From Ampelomyces quisqualis (Eukaryota; Ascomycota; Dothideomycetes; Pleosporales; Phaeosphaeriaceae), in assembly GCA_018398575.1 (NCBI GenBank), contig JAGTXZ010000020.1:868001-932000 (forward strand): DNA of 64,000 nucleotides. Reading direction: 5' to 3'. Every line of letters begins with the position of its first letter. Position 1 is the stretch's first letter. Below are positions 10,494-22,903 of this stretch, piece after piece. The position numbers and the translations under genes were made by a program. Under the pieces are notes generated by a model. That model was not told the DNA's origin, ran no database searches, and saw nothing but the letters and a program-made list of their open reading frames with translations.

Positions 10494-11886
10494 GATGAAT
10501 GATTTTGAAAGATGAAAGCGAGATACGTTGAGTTCTGTCGAGCCACGATACGGGGACCTGGGCACTATATAAGAACCGGATTTGTGTAGTACTCGGCTGG
10601 AGGCAAATTCTCCATAGCACGTCGTAGTCCAATTGGCTCACATATGCCAGCAACGCTTCGAGAGAACGTCAACCATACGCAGAATTTGCGATCATGATGC
10701 GGCATTTCAAGGAATCCTTGTTGCGAAGACTTGGTACTGCTTTGCTTTGTGCGGGACTAAGCTGTTACTGGCTGACCATGATGTTATGACTTGGTGTATA
10801 CGCAAGTACTGAGCCATTGCAGCGGTATGAGCCGGGTTCAGTACATGGTATTTACGATTTTCTGTTCCAAGACGCTCTTTTGCATGCTTGGACAAAGGCC
10901 GGGGCTTGATAATCGCATTCGGCTACGGACAGATCTGGGTGTAGCACAGCCGCTAACCTGACTAGTACAAGTGACGGAGGCGCTGCCGATGGACCTTCTT
11001 AGACACCCTGGCGGAGTAAATGCCGGATCCACTTTCAGCAAGTTCATCGTTGCTCCCTACACGACAGGTAGCCGAAGTGCGAAGCGTATTAGAGACCCGG
11101 CAGTTTCCCCAGCGACCAGTACACTCATACAAACTATCTCGAGTCCCTGAATAGCATCATTTGCCCGTCCCTTTCATCGCTTCCAGGGACAATGCCCTAC
11201 GAGTGACGTTGCGAGATCTCAAAGTGTCTAGCTCCCGCTTCGGGTAGATAGAGTTTAGGCGAACATGGATCAATGCGGCATATTGCCTACAAGGACATGC
11301 GTAGGCAATTATGACATTTGGCTGTGGCACCACAAGTGGCTCCAACGGTCTCTTGGGCTCTAGAATCGTTGACGGCATTGCATCGACTTAACGTCAAGAC
11401 TCGTCCAAAGCCATGGCACACCAATGAACCGCCCCACACTGCCTGCTACCCCAGTAACGCGTCCTCGCGTATCCACATCTAAATGTGGCGAGCTTGCCGC
11501 TACCGGCTTGGAGAAGAGATTGGGTGCATGACTAGAGCGGGGAGTACGGAAACATAGCATGTTCTTTGCATAGACATCCCGCGTCAATTATTAGCAAGCT
11601 TACGTCTATACACAGTAGAACATCGATAGAGAGCATTTGCTAGCGGTGCTGCCAAACGCCTGACGACGACATTACCCAAGTGAAGTAAGTGCTCGGCTCC
11701 ACTCCAACGGTAAGCGTCGAGTCGTGTACTCGACCATCATACAGGTTCCTGCATTCGTATTCGTCATCATATTACTGTAGCCCCGCACTAAGTTCTACGC
11801 GTTGAGGGGCATCCGGAATAGCTTGCCGGCGCGTCAAGCTCAGAGCAGCCGGGCACCTTCTCGAGAGCAATTGAACTGCAACAACA
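10494..11886. promoter_or_regulatory. Divergent promoter region between mysA and mysB
   Basis: About 1.4 kb separates two divergently transcribed pathway genes, so both promoters are here. No supported gene is present. Shared control of the two genes (for example light or stress response) is plausible but no specific operator was recognised. Confidence 0.5.
10565..10573 (-). promoter_or_regulatory. TATA-like box of mysA
   Basis: CTTATATAG on the minus strand lies about 70 bp upstream of the mysA ATG, a plausible TATA position for a fungal gene with a short leader. It also argues against starting translation further upstream. Confidence 0.5.
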
Positions 11887-12834
11887 ATGGGCAGCTTCGA
11901 TCAAAACAAAGCATATGCAGCACAGGAGACGGACGGCCAGTTCTTCGACGATGGACGCGAGATTGAGCTACTGCACTTTGTCTACGGGCACAAGAACATT
12001 GAGAAGATACGCGGATCCCCAGAGAATATTCTGGCGGCCATCGACGAGTATGGGCGGACGAAAAAGTATCTCATGAATGTAGGCTCAGACAAGGGACGCA
12101 TAGTCACAGATTTGATCGCGGAAGTAAAGCCAAAAACCATGGTATGAGCATCTTCACCCTAGAAGACAGGACTGACTAACAAGTGTAGGTCGAGCTCGGC
12201 GGCTACGTCGGATACTCATGTATTCTATTCGGCGAAGCGGTTCAGAAAGCAGGAGGCGAGCGATACTTCAGCTTGGAACGCGATCCAGCTTTTGCCGCTG
12301 TGATAATGTCCCTGGTCGATCTCGCCGGACTTTCAGACATTGTGAAAGTGATCGTTGGCTCGAGCGACGAATCAATAGCACGGTTGACATCAACCGGTCA
12401 ACTTACACACATCGACCTTATGTTTCTGGATCACTACAAGCCTGCCTATACCACTGACCTCAAACTCGCAGAGGAGCTAGGTCTCATCACGAAGGGTTCG
12501 GTGTTGGCAGCCGATAATGTCATCAAACCTGGCAACCCACCATATCTGGAGTATGTGCGCTCCAGCGTAGAAGATAAAGTGAAGAAGGCCTCGGAGGGTG
12601 GAGAAAGCCATGTAAAGGGTATCGCAGAGACAAATGTCAAAATGTACGAGAAGCGCTACGGCAAGGCCAACTTTAGTCAAAGCAAAGGCAATCCAGATCT
12701 AGTGTACGAGAGCAAGCTGGTGAACAGCTATGAACCGACAGGAGTACCTGTAAGTTGAATTACTTTTGCCCACAAGTCAGCATCTCACTGACGCGACGCA
12801 GGACGGCATCGAAATCACCAGGTGCGTTGGGTAG
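11887..12834 (+). CDS. mysB: SAM-dependent O-methyltransferase, COMT-like (MysB)
   Basis: Probable second step of mycosporine synthesis: methyl transfer from S-adenosylmethionine to demethyl-4-deoxygadusol, giving 4-deoxygadusol. Exons 11887-12141, 12189-12749, 12802-12834; introns of 47 and 52 nt, the first with a good branch site (CTGACTAAC); 282 aa. Motifs of catechol-O-methyltransferase-like Rossmann enzymes are visible: the SAM-binding VELGGYVGYSCILFG (starting at residue 86), the acidic FSLERD segment after beta-2, the metal/substrate region MFLDHYKPAYTTDL, and ADNVIKPGNPPYLEYVR. The tiny last exon encodes DGIEITRCVG, typical of the family's C-terminus, which supports its inclusion. Neighbours: mysA is divergent; mysC is downstream on the same strand but separated by the large insertion. 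Without context it could only be called a COMT-like methyltransferase. Confidence 0.88.
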
Positions 12835-13164
12835 GCCACGATAGGACACGACTACCAAGCGCCATACCTCAATGATAGAAGGTTCACGGTCACAGGTCCT
12901 ACAATGTGTGGGACATACTCGTTACAAAGGCCCATCACGATAGCCGGGTCAAGTGTTGCGCACCACAAAGGCATCGCGCGCTGATCTGAGCTTGTGTCTG
13001 CACAATAAACATGTAGTTCTGCATCTGTAGTTCAAGATTTAATTCTCTGAGCCCGGCCAGATCTCTTTCTGACGATGCAATTGCCCTATCCAAAATTTGG
13101 CAGGTGATCTTGACTGTGTTGTTGGCTCCGCGTGTCTTCGGTGGCGGCACTTCGCACGCTACAT
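12835..13164. other. Left remnant of the mysB-mysC spacer
   Basis: Normal-composition sequence with no supported gene; the small minus-strand frame at 12935-13150 has no recognisable features. It holds the mysB 3' untranslated region and ends at the TA target duplicate (13165-13166) of the insertion. Confidence 0.5.
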
Positions 13165-13166
13165 TA

Positions 13167-13194
13167 GGGGGGTTTCCACGTCCGATCTGAAAGT
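13167..13194 (+). repeat. Left terminal inverted repeat of the insertion
   Basis: It matches the reverse complement of 22289-22316 without mismatch, starting with six G's. The preceding TA is mirrored after the right repeat. Confidence 0.85.
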
Positions 13195-13300
13195 TCTGAT
13201 CCGTACTTTTCTGAGGGGCAAATGGATCAGCGTCGCGCCTAACCTTGGATGGCTAAGCAAAGTCTAGATCAGACTCTAACTTGAGCCGTGCAGGGTTTGT

Positions 13301-16300
13301 ATTAATAAGTTTTCTAATTAGAACTATAGCAACTTATTAGCACTAATTTAAAAGCTGTATAACGTTGTACTTCTTAAAACTCTACTAAAGTTTACACTAT
13401 AATATAAGCTTTAATCCTGTTTGTAATCTTAGCTCTAGAAGCCTTTTACAAAGTGCTATTAGCAGCGCTGTGCTATTACTTTTTAGCTATAGAAGTAGCT
13501 AATCTTAAGCTCTTTAGCTACTAAGACTATTGTTACTACCTTTCTATACACTATTGTATATAACTAGAGCGCTGCCTATCTAATTAAGAAAGCCTATACA
13601 GAGCCTTGTTAGCTATCTCTAAAGTATAAGTACACTTTACTATTCTAATCCTAATTAGAAGCTATTCTTAAGTGTAAAGAAAAAGGAAGAGAAAAAGAAA
13701 GTAATTAAAACAATTCTAATACTAATAAGGTTAGTAACGCTAGTAGTACTGCTTAAGTTGTTTAATAATAGCACTTACAGTAATAAGCTGTATAGCTTAA
13801 GTAAAGAGTATAATACCTATATAACTTAGCTAAGCTATATTTCTAAAAGTAAGCGTAAGTAAGTAATACTACTAGCTGCTGCGCTATGTAGCTACTTACT
13901 AAAAAGCTACTAAGAAAAGATAACCTTTGTAAAGGCTATTATTAAGTAGTGTAAGCGTAACGTTAAGGTCTAAAGTAGTAAGCCTTTTAAGTATAATAAG
14001 AACACACTTAGTAAGAGCTTTATATTACAAGAGATTAAGCATTGTAAGCAAGAGCTAGAGAAAAAGACCTCTAGTAAAGAAGTAAACTTAGGCTCTTACT
14101 ACTAGGCTTTTAATAATCTAATTAAGAAATAGAACTCTATAAGTAAGTCTGTTATTAACAAGAAGTTAGCTGCTGCAAAAGCTGTTTACAAAGAAAAACG
14201 CTAGGTTAATCTACTTAGCTACTAGCGTAATAAGAGCTAGACTTCTAATTCTATAGCAAAGATATCTAAAGTATTTTAGCTATTGTTAAAGCGTTAAAAA
14301 ACAAGTAGTTAGAACTTAAATAATAGAGTTAAAGCTTACTATAGTTAGAGTAACAATTCTAACATGTTTAAGAGGCTAATAGAGGCTTAAAGTTACAAGA
14401 CTAAGTAGTTGTTAAAGGTGTTACAGAGCCTCTATAGTTGTAATTATAATTATAATTATAATTATAGTAATACTGCTAGTACTGCCTTAAGCCTAGAGAA
14501 ACTTATAATAGAGAGGTTAGAAGATGTAGAAAAAAAGTAGAAACAGTAGAATTAAAAGCTAGACGCAATTATAGCGCTGTTGTAACATTAAAACAAGAGT
14601 AGTAGAAAGTAATATAGCGTTAAAAGTAGTATTATATATACTAGGCAGGTAGCTGCATAAGCTATTTTAGCTTAAATAGCTATTGTTACGCGTGTTATTT
14701 AATATATATACTGCGTTATCTAGTGTTATACTTTTAATATATGCAAAAAGAGGTTAAATACTATATATTTAGCCTGTTTTTAGCATTATAGAGCTACCTT
14801 GCACTTAACACGTTAACTACTTAAATTTTAATATTTAATAGCTTTCTTTAACGCGTTATTATTCTAGGTAAATAGTACTTAAAGTGTATACTAGGCCTAA
14901 TTAAGCAGTTAGTAATGCCTGTGCACTATAGAGTTACAACTTAATTAGCACTAAATATACGTATTTCTATATCTATATTAACGCTACTAGCTTACTACCT
15001 ATATAATATACTAAATCTAACACGCTTATTAGTATTAGTATACTCTTACGCAACTCTTAAGCCTATATACTTCTCTAAATCTAGCAGCGCAAAGTAGAAT
15101 ATTTTAGAAAGCTAGTTTTCTCTATATATATAAGTTTAGCAGTTCTATATAAAGCTTAATACTAGAAAGTAGTATCTTACTAAGTAATTACTACTATATA
15201 TACTATATAAATAGTATAGCTACTTAAAGTTACTTTTAACGCTACCTATACCTATCTCTACTATAATTCTCTTAGTTAAATACTACTAATTTATACGCTT
15301 TTAAGATAGCGTTAGGTTTCTACTACGTAGACGCTTATACGCTCTAATTACTAGCTCTTAGCTACTAAAAGCTGCATTTCTATACACGTAAAGCTTCTTA
15401 TCTACACCTTAATACTCTATAATCTTATAAAAATTATTACTAACACCTGTTACAATATATAAGCTTACATTACTACTAGCTACTAGCTTACTAGTATATA
15501 CTACTCTTAGTAGCCTATTTAGTAATATAATAATAAAGTAGCTTACAGCGTACTACTTCTTATACCCTAAGTAATATAGCTGCTATAACTTCTTATTTAG
15601 GCAGTAAATAGGCACTTTAGTACTATTAATAAACCTAAATATTAGCTTATTATCTCTATTAAAGCTATCTAATATAGCTTAAGTGTACGCTTCTAGCTTT
15701 TCTAGCTGTATAAGCTACCTGTTAAACTCTATCTAAGTACTCTAATCTCTTATATATAATCTAAAACACTATTATATATATGTAATAACTACGCTAGTAA
15801 ATAGGTTTAGAGTACCTGCTTATAGGTAGGGGTTAGGTTAAGGTTAAGCATAAGAGAGGTAGAGTAGAGTTTAGGTTACGTAAAGGCTAGTATAGGGTTT
15901 AGGTTAGAGTATATAGCTTAGGGTGTTAAGGTTAGGTTGTTAGTTTAGTTAGAGTACCTGCTATAGGGTTATACTTATACAGCGCCTTTAATCTAACGCC
16001 TGTAACAAGTATATTACTTAGAAGTAAAGTAGAGTAAAAGAAATAAGTTTATTTTAGCGTATATCTTAAAATAAAGTTGTTGCAAGAATAGTCTAATCTT
16101 GCAGCTGTTTAATTAGCTTTATAACCTGCTTATTATAGATATTTATTACTATTTTTTACCTAGGTTGTTTTAGATAGTTAAGAGCTACTGTTTATTACAT
16201 TTTTTTATTACGCTTGCTAGTCTAAGAAACAAGAAGGCCTTAATCTCTTCTTTTGTAGGCACTACTTAAACTAAAGAGTCTAGAGTAGTGCACTATACAA

Positions 16301-16399
16301 AGGTGTTGCAGATTCCTTAATGTTATTTTTTTTGTTACTCTCCTGCTCTTTATTACTTATCTAATCCTTAAAACGTTAGATTCTAAAGCTAGTTAGACT
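13301..16399. other. RIP-degraded left part of the inserted element
   Basis: No intact gene. On the plus strand, about 13,670-14,640 reads as a decayed basic, Gln-rich coding stretch broken by TAG/TAA where CAG/CAA likely stood. It ends in a coiled-coil-like run around 14,490-14,600 (LEKLIIERLEDVEKK). A short AATTAT microsatellite lies near 14,440-14,465. A G-rich stretch with several GGTTAGG words lies at 15,820-15,945. I cannot assign the decayed frame to a family. Confidence 0.5.
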
Positions 16400-18700
16400 A
16401 GCAAAATTAATAAGACCTAGAAGCTTAAGTAAATCCTAGACACTCTTAGCACTATGTTAAGATCCTATAGTTAGTAATTGTAGTATAAAATAGTTTAGTT
16501 GTGCGTCTTCCTTAGTAATTACGTGTTTTATAACTATAATCTTTTAGATTGTTTCTGCTCTAAGCTTATGCTATTAATCTCTTAGAACGTCTCTTGTAGT
16601 ATTAAATAAGCGCTTAACCCTAACTTCTATAAGCTGTACAGCTAGTACGTCTTTAGCTACCTAGACTAGGCGTAAGTACGTATCTATATTAGCCTACTAC
16701 TAGACAAGTATATTTAATAACTCTTCTTTATCTTCTTTACTAGTTAGAAAAGTGCTAAGGTAGCAGAAAGCTTTTGCACAAAGTAGTTTAATGCTTACGT
16801 TAGTTTTATAAGAAAGATTAGCGCTTAACTTACTAGACTGTGTTATTTAAGAAAAAGGCCTCTTAAACTACTAGTGTTTAGGTAGACGCTATAGTTGCAA
16901 AGAATAAACTAGAGTATAGTTTCTGTTTATTACTGTAGAGTTATTTTTGTATTAATTAATGTAGTCTAGGAACTAACGCTAGTATATACGTTTAAAGTCT
17001 AGTCTCTATATATTACCTTAGGTTTTATTAGCAGTGCGCTATAATAAACCTGTGTAATAAACATAGTCTCTACCTTATATGTAGTAAGCTTCTAGAATAG
17101 ATTAAGGATAGTTATAATGTTGTAAAGATATCCTTATTTCTTATCTATGCGTAAATAATACTTTAATAACTTCTTCTTGCCTTTCTCTACTACTACCTTT
17201 ACTACAGCTAGCTACTTCTTATAATAGCTAGTCTTATTCTCCTTGTTAGATAGCTTAGTTATTATTTAATCTAGAAAGTTAAAAAGTTTGTTATATATTA
17301 ACTAAATGTATAGAGCCTAAGGTGTGTTACTTTTACTAATTCTGTTAGTAGCTATTTTAAAGTTTACTAGCATGCGTGTTATTACTCTAAAGTGTAACTA
17401 CTTAGCAAGTGCTAGCTAAAGCCTTTTAAGGTTCTTAAAGTCTATAACTGCGTTATTGTCTTATAAATTACTGCTGCTACCTTGCAGAGCCTAATTAAGT
17501 ATAATCTCTTGCTCTAGCTACTTGTTAATATAAGTAGCTAGGGAGCAGGCGCGCTTACACATATTATAGGTTAAATTCTACCTAGTCTTAATATCTTAAA
17601 TTACACAATGTTAATTTTTTAGCAGTATATTAGATTGTACCTTTAGAAATTGTTTAAAACGTTAGAAAGACAAATTAATAGTAATATAAATTGCTTAGAT
17701 CTAAGGGAGCTTAGTGCGTAATAAAGAATTATAATAAAAGGTGTAACATACCTTTTGCAAAGAGTTAAGTACTAATATACTATTATTAATCTAGTAAACG
17801 TAATAGCGTTACAGCTGCTAAGCCTCTTTAATCTTAGGTAAGGCTGTTAGCCTTAGGTAGGCTATTATGTCCTGTACTACTAGGTTAATAATATAGGCAA
17901 GGTATAGTATAGTGTTTTTCTTTGCGTTCTAAGAAACTCTCTTATTAGCAAGATTACTTTCTAGGCTTCTGCTAAGAGTACTATTGTTTAAAGCGTTATT
18001 ACAAGTAACTACTAGTAATTGTTTTAATATTTTTATGTTTTTAAGTACCTACATAAGATTAGATGCTATAGAAACCTTAGTGTGCTGCCTACGTAAGGGC
18101 ACAAAATCTAATAGAACTTCTCTTATCTACTAACTAGTGTTAATATAATAGGCTTTAATAGCTAAAAAGCTTAGGTAGTTAGTAGTAGACTAGGCGTTAA
18201 GAGTAATTAAGATTTTTGTTAACTTGCTAAGATTAAAAAGAAGGTTTTTAGTTACTTACTTGTATTGTTCCTAGAGCATAAGAGTAAACTTGTATTAGCT
18301 AGGTATAGTAGTACTAGGCTAGAAAAACTCTATAAAGTAGCAAAATAAGAGTTGCTCTAATGTTTAAAAAGACTAGTTCTTATTAAGAAGTACCTGTACA
18401 ATTTCTAGTTTAAATTACTAAGTAGTAAATAGTTACAAGAGTTATAGACGTAATAGTGTAACAAATAGAAGTAGCTACCTTATATACAAATAGATTCTGT
18501 AACTTCTCTGCAACTATTAGACTAAAGGTAGTTACTAAAGTATTTTGTCTCTATATACTTGTTAGTTAGGTGTTAAAGTATATGCCTATAGTTTAAGTAA
18601 TATACATGTAGTTTACTACTTTTAATATAAGCCTCTTCTCTAAATTAAGTCTATATAATAGTAGAACGTTTAGCTCTACTCTATTAAAGATTAGAATTAT
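16400..18700 (-). pseudogene. hAT-family transposase relic, RIP-inactivated
   Basis: Reading the minus strand and ignoring RIP-type stops shows hAT landmarks in order. First comes a segment ending NYLSFLAIKA, then REVLLDFVPLR (about 18,088-18,120), then VTCNNALNNSTL (about 17,975-18,010). The hAT dimerisation region YLRLV-VAKDVLAVQLIEV with VKRLFNTTRDVL follows (about 16,560-16,680). In the normal family the third block reads TCDNASNN and contains a catalytic aspartate. Here its codon (complement of 17998-18000) is AAT, an Asp-to-Asn change of the type RIP makes. Many in-frame TAG/TAA codons interrupt the frame, so no functional transposase can be made. The boundaries are approximate. Confidence 0.8.
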
Positions 18701-21700
18701 TAGAGTCTTAGGCCTATAACGTGTTCTGCTACTAGGCATCCTATACAGCACATATAGAAGTATTGTCTTAAATTAGCTACTTAAAGATAGTAACTATTCT
18801 CTTAATTCTAGACTTAAGGATTTAGAGAGCGTTAAGTATAAATTTATAGAGTATTTTAGGTAGATTAGAGTATAGGTTGTCTAAGAGTAAAGAGAGGTTA
18901 CTTAAGTCTATATGTGTAATAAAAAAGTGTAATAACAAAGTAGTAATATCTTATAAGAAAAGAGTAGTAATTGCAGCAATAATAGAATAGTAAAACTATA
19001 GTTTAGTATTACTTTAAGTAAGAGAGGTAGGCGTTCTACTAAAGGCGTTATTCCCCTAGTTAGAGGGCAGATAGTAAGGCTAAACTTTTAAAAATTAAGA
19101 AATTAGGTTTTACAGTAGTAGCAAAATTTTTAAGTCTTAACTATATTAGGTAATAATATACAGTAGATTTAATTATACATGTTACTTAGCGTCTAAACAG
19201 CTCTTCTAAGTACTATTAGAGAACTTTTCTTAGGTGCTATTGCTCTAATTCTTATCCTTCTTATCTTTATATTTATTAAGTAACGTCTTGTAGTATACCT
19301 CTAGCTCTTTACTAGAATCTTTAACCTCTTTCTTATATTTAGTCTTATTGCGTCCTTTAACGTATAGCATATTACTATAGAGCTCTAGAGGCTAATTAAA
19401 TATAGGAGAGGGTGTTAGCTTACGCCTCCTAGCAGACTAGTTAAAATAAGTATGTAATAAAATAACGTAATAAACTTACTACTAATTCTAATTAGTTACT
19501 AGAGCTAACTTATTAGGCGTTAGCTTATTGTAAAATTTAAGCTATTTAGCCTTAGCCTGTAGTGTCTTAAAGCTATTCCTCTTAAGGAGGTGTAGCCTAT
19601 AAGTATACTCCCTTTAGAGTATCTCTTCTACAGCTCTACTAGGCCTATAAACGCAAGTATAAGCTTAAGCTAACAATTTTTTTTACTTTAAGTCTAAAGT
19701 TACTGCAAAGGACTCTTTTATAACAATGTTATAGGCGCGTATATTAATTTTAATTTAGATAGCCTTCTATTTTTAATTAACTTAAGCAATAGAAGCTGTT
19801 AACTACTTAGCTTTGTATATTAGTAAAAATAACGTAATAAAAAGGTGTAATAACTTACTAGATTACTTGCTATTAAAACGCTTTACTGCCTAGGCCTTAA
19901 GCTTATGCTTAAGTTTCTTAGCTTGTTGCCTTAGAGACAACGCTTTGTACCTATTACCTCTCTTAACCTTCTTCTTAAGCTAGTATTTAGCTAATTAGTC
20001 TAAGGACTTAGCCTTTGCAATAGTAGCTAGCTCCCTAGATTGCATAGCGCTGCTGCTAAGCTGCCTACTAGAGTTAACTTTAAAATTTGTTAGTTAGCCT
20101 TGCTTTAGCGTATTACTACTACAAGAGTTAAAGATATAGCTAATCTTATTATCCTTAGAAGCAAAACCCTAGACAAATAAGTATAATTTATAGTAAAGTT
20201 CTAAGAATATTACTATTGTAAGCTAGGCCTACTCCTCTTCCTTAAAATTTAGCAGAACTCTAACAGAAATAGGTAGTAGAAAGCCCTTAGGCTTGTTAAC
20301 AACCTTAATTTTCTTAGACTTAATAAATTCTATAGCGCTAAGTGTAATAAAGTAATATAATAAAGCGTGTTACTATTATAGGTGTGTAGCTTTAGTGTTT
20401 TATTTTAGCAGCCTATAACTAATAACGCAGTAAGTTAGTCTATGCGTAAGTAGGCTACTAGCGTACTTTTTGCTTACTGCCTGCGCTTACTGCCTTTTAG
20501 CCTATTTTACATAAATAACTAACAAGTCTATAAAAATCTACCTTTTAATTTTAATATATAGCTAGAACAAAAGCTAGTGTAATTCTAGGTAGGCCTGTAA
20601 GTTAACATAGTTTTTTATTACGTTCTAGTCTTTTAGTAGCGCTAGCAGTTTTAAATTAGCTCCTATAGGAATTTTATACTAAGACTTAATTTCTTGCGCT
20701 AAGCCTACTTACTGCTTATTTACTAGGCACTAAAACAACCTAAATTATTACAATATTAAATCTATAACTCTATAATACTATAACTATAGCTCTATAAAAA
20801 TATAAATTTAAAGTTAAGGACGCTGTTACTAAGGGCACTATAGTTGCCAAAGACCTAGCTAGCAAGGCTGCTAGAAAATCTACTAAGAAAAGCCTAGCTG
20901 CAAAAACTTAAAAAGCAGCTCTTAAAAAAAAAGCACTTTAAGCTAGGTAGTAGGTTATTATAATTCTTTATTATACTTATTTACTTACTACGCAAAGCTA
21001 TGTTGCTTAGAGAGATCTGCTAATACTAGAAGTCTACTAAGCTCTTTATCTATAAGCTACTCTTCTAGTAACTCTTGCGTAAAATAGCTTAAGAATGCGT
21101 CTAAAGCACTAGTAGTAGTCTTTGCTTCTAAAAATTAGCTGTTAGAGTAGCTTAAGAGGCTGCTAAGGCCTATATAGTTAGTTTTTTTAAAAGTTTATTT
21201 TTTAACCCTATTTTTTTAACAAAATTCTAACTAAATATAGATATAAATATAAATGTAATCTACGCAAAAAGGGTTACTATATAGGCAAAGGATGTTAGAC
21301 TTACACTTAAGTACTATTAGAAGTTTAGCTCTTATTAAGTATTTGCGTAGAAGATCTAGAATCTTCTACTTTTATGTATATTAGAAATAAAGACCTAATT
21401 CCTTCTTTATTGTAATAAAATTTTATAATTACTGTGCTATTTTTGATATCCCTAGCATAGTTTTGCCTCTATAAAATTTAGCATATTTTTAGAAACTTAA
21501 TCTTATAAAATTAGTAGTTATATACTTTAAATTTTATTTAATTACGCAAAACTTATATAACCTAACTTTAACCTATAATTAATTACTTCTAACTTAACCT
21601 TTACTTACTTTTAGCGTTAATTAAATAGGTAAGGGTTAGGTTAGGTATAGGGTCTTACGTAAAGGTACTTTACTCTAACCTAACTCCTACCTATTTACCG

Positions 21701-22215
21701 CTGTAGTAATAACTAGAGCTAGCTTTTACTAAAATATATTATTAAATACGCTAGAAGGATTAGATAAGCTACCTTCTATAAAAATACTATAAGTAACTTC
21801 TTTAGAGACTTTGTATAAGTATAAGCACTTTACTTATCTATAGCAAAACAGGTAAGTAGCTTAAAGCTAGTAGTAAGTCTCTAAACTTTATCTTTCTTAA
21901 AGTAGGTATAAAACTTAAAGTACTCTTTTAAAAAGCTGCTACCCTTCTTATTAGCAAACACGTTAACTAGCTTGTATATTCTAAAGCATTTAAACAGCTT
22001 ATATAGCTACCTTAGCTTAGAGTTGTTTATAGTAATTATAATAGCTGCAATTAAGATCTTATTTAATTCTAGCTAAGTAGCTATTGCAGTAACAGCAAGG
22101 TAATCTATAAGAATAATAAAGAAAAGCAGCAATATATTATTAGGTAAGAAATAGCTAGTAGGCAGCATCTAGGTGTTATAATCTAATTCTAATTTAAACT
22201 TAGCAAAAAACCCCT
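18701..22215. other. RIP-degraded right part of the inserted element
   Basis: No intact frame. On the minus strand, about 19,860-20,340 reads as a decayed Lys/Arg/Gln-rich stretch (for example RGNRYKALSLRQQAKKLK), possibly the remains of a second protein or of a DNA-binding tail. I recognise no domain. It contains the inverted repeat at 21,622-21,697. Confidence 0.45.
21622..21697. repeat. 24-bp imperfect inverted repeat rich in GGTTAGG words
   Basis: TAAATAGGTAAGGGTTAGG (21622 onward) is mirrored by CCTAACTCCTACCTATTTA (ending 21697), 21 of 24 positions pairing around a 28-bp loop. A related GGTAGGGGTTAGGTTAAGG stretch is found at about 15,826, near the other side of the hAT relic, suggesting subterminal repeat pairs of the inserted element. 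Confidence 0.5.
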
Positions 22216-22288
22216 CTTATCTGAACTTAGCGCCTATGCCAACACGAGCCACCTGGCCAATTAAAACGCCTAGTCAAGTTCAAATCAG

Positions 22289-22316
22289 ACTTTCAGATCG
22301 GACGTGGAAACCCCCC
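22289..22316 (-). repeat. Right terminal inverted repeat of the insertion
   Basis: Exact inverted copy of 13167-13194, ending in CCCCCC and followed by TA (22317-22318). Confidence 0.85.
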
Positions 22317-22318
22317 TA

Positions 22319-22903
22319 TTAGATTCGACATCATCGTTACATAGCGGCTCTTCGCCCAGAATATGAAGATCGCTACGATACTCGCAATTTACCCGTCGTC
22401 GCCGTCATGGAATATCTCATGCAAGCTTTCAGTGCCCCACCAGTAAACAAATAACCCCAGCAGTTGTCATCGCATTAGCAACCTACCAGCACTATGGCTG
22501 CCGATCACGGGCAGGAACATTGGAACATGTGAATCCTGCATGGTATGGCCAACCCTAGCTTATTCATGTTGACAACACAGGGTCCACACTCAGGTCAACG
22601 AAAAAGTGCAGCGATAATGATGACGTTCAGACTAAAATATCGGTACGTGCCGGCACCGAACTCCGCGTCCAAGGCCACAGCTGCTTGGAATGCACCATCG
22701 TGTGGGCTCTCATGCAAGGCTTAGATTGAACAAAATTACGTGCTACGCGCCGCTTGTCCCGTCTAGCGATCTAGACAGTTGTCGGTTGGGATCTGGACTT
22801 GAGCCTGCGCGTTGGGCTGAATGTCTTGCTGAGAGCAAGTTTCCCCCACGAAGGAGGAACGAAGTCACGTTCCGAGCACGACACCACAGTTCCAATTTGC
22901 AGA
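22319..22903. promoter_or_regulatory. Upstream region of mysC, right remnant of the mysB-mysC spacer
   Basis: Normal-composition sequence lies between the insertion and the mysC ATG. The mysC frame is open upstream of the ATG, to at least 22,799, but without another ATG in that frame. No TATA box is obvious. Whether the full original promoter lies in these 585 bp decides if the insertion affected expression. Confidence 0.5.

Larger units (their letters stand above)
13165..22318. mobile_element. 9.15-kb composite transposon insertion splitting the mycosporine cluster
   Basis: A 28-bp perfect terminal inverted repeat, beginning GGGGGGTTTCCACGTCC, occupies 13167-13194 and 22289-22316. It extends about 5 bp further with one gap. 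TA is present outside both ends (13165-13166 and 22317-22318), consistent with a TA target duplication. The outer about 125 bp on the left and about 100 bp on the right have normal composition and intact CpA/TpG. The core between about 13,291 and 22,215 is strongly RIP-mutated. A simple reading is a short TA-inserting element of the MITE type (too short for RIP) into which a larger hAT element later landed. The core ends show imperfect inverted similarity (left GGGTTTGTATTAATAAG at 13293; right, reverse-complemented, GGGTTTTTTGCTAAG), but no clear 8-bp duplication was found. Confidence 0.75.

Noticed and set aside
10080..10565. Longer MysA N-terminus starting at a GTG at 10565
   Set aside because: The codon overlaps the TATA box and is not ATG; the ATG at 10493 gives the normal start.
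13167..22316. Interpretation as a cargo-carrying Starship-like element
   Set aside because: No tyrosine recombinase or host-type cargo gene is visible; the perfect TIRs and TA duplication fit a cut-and-paste element.
22799..22903. N-terminal extension of MysC from a TTG at 22799
   Set aside because: No ATG in this part of the frame; 22904 is the first ATG and is followed by the hydrophobic segment.
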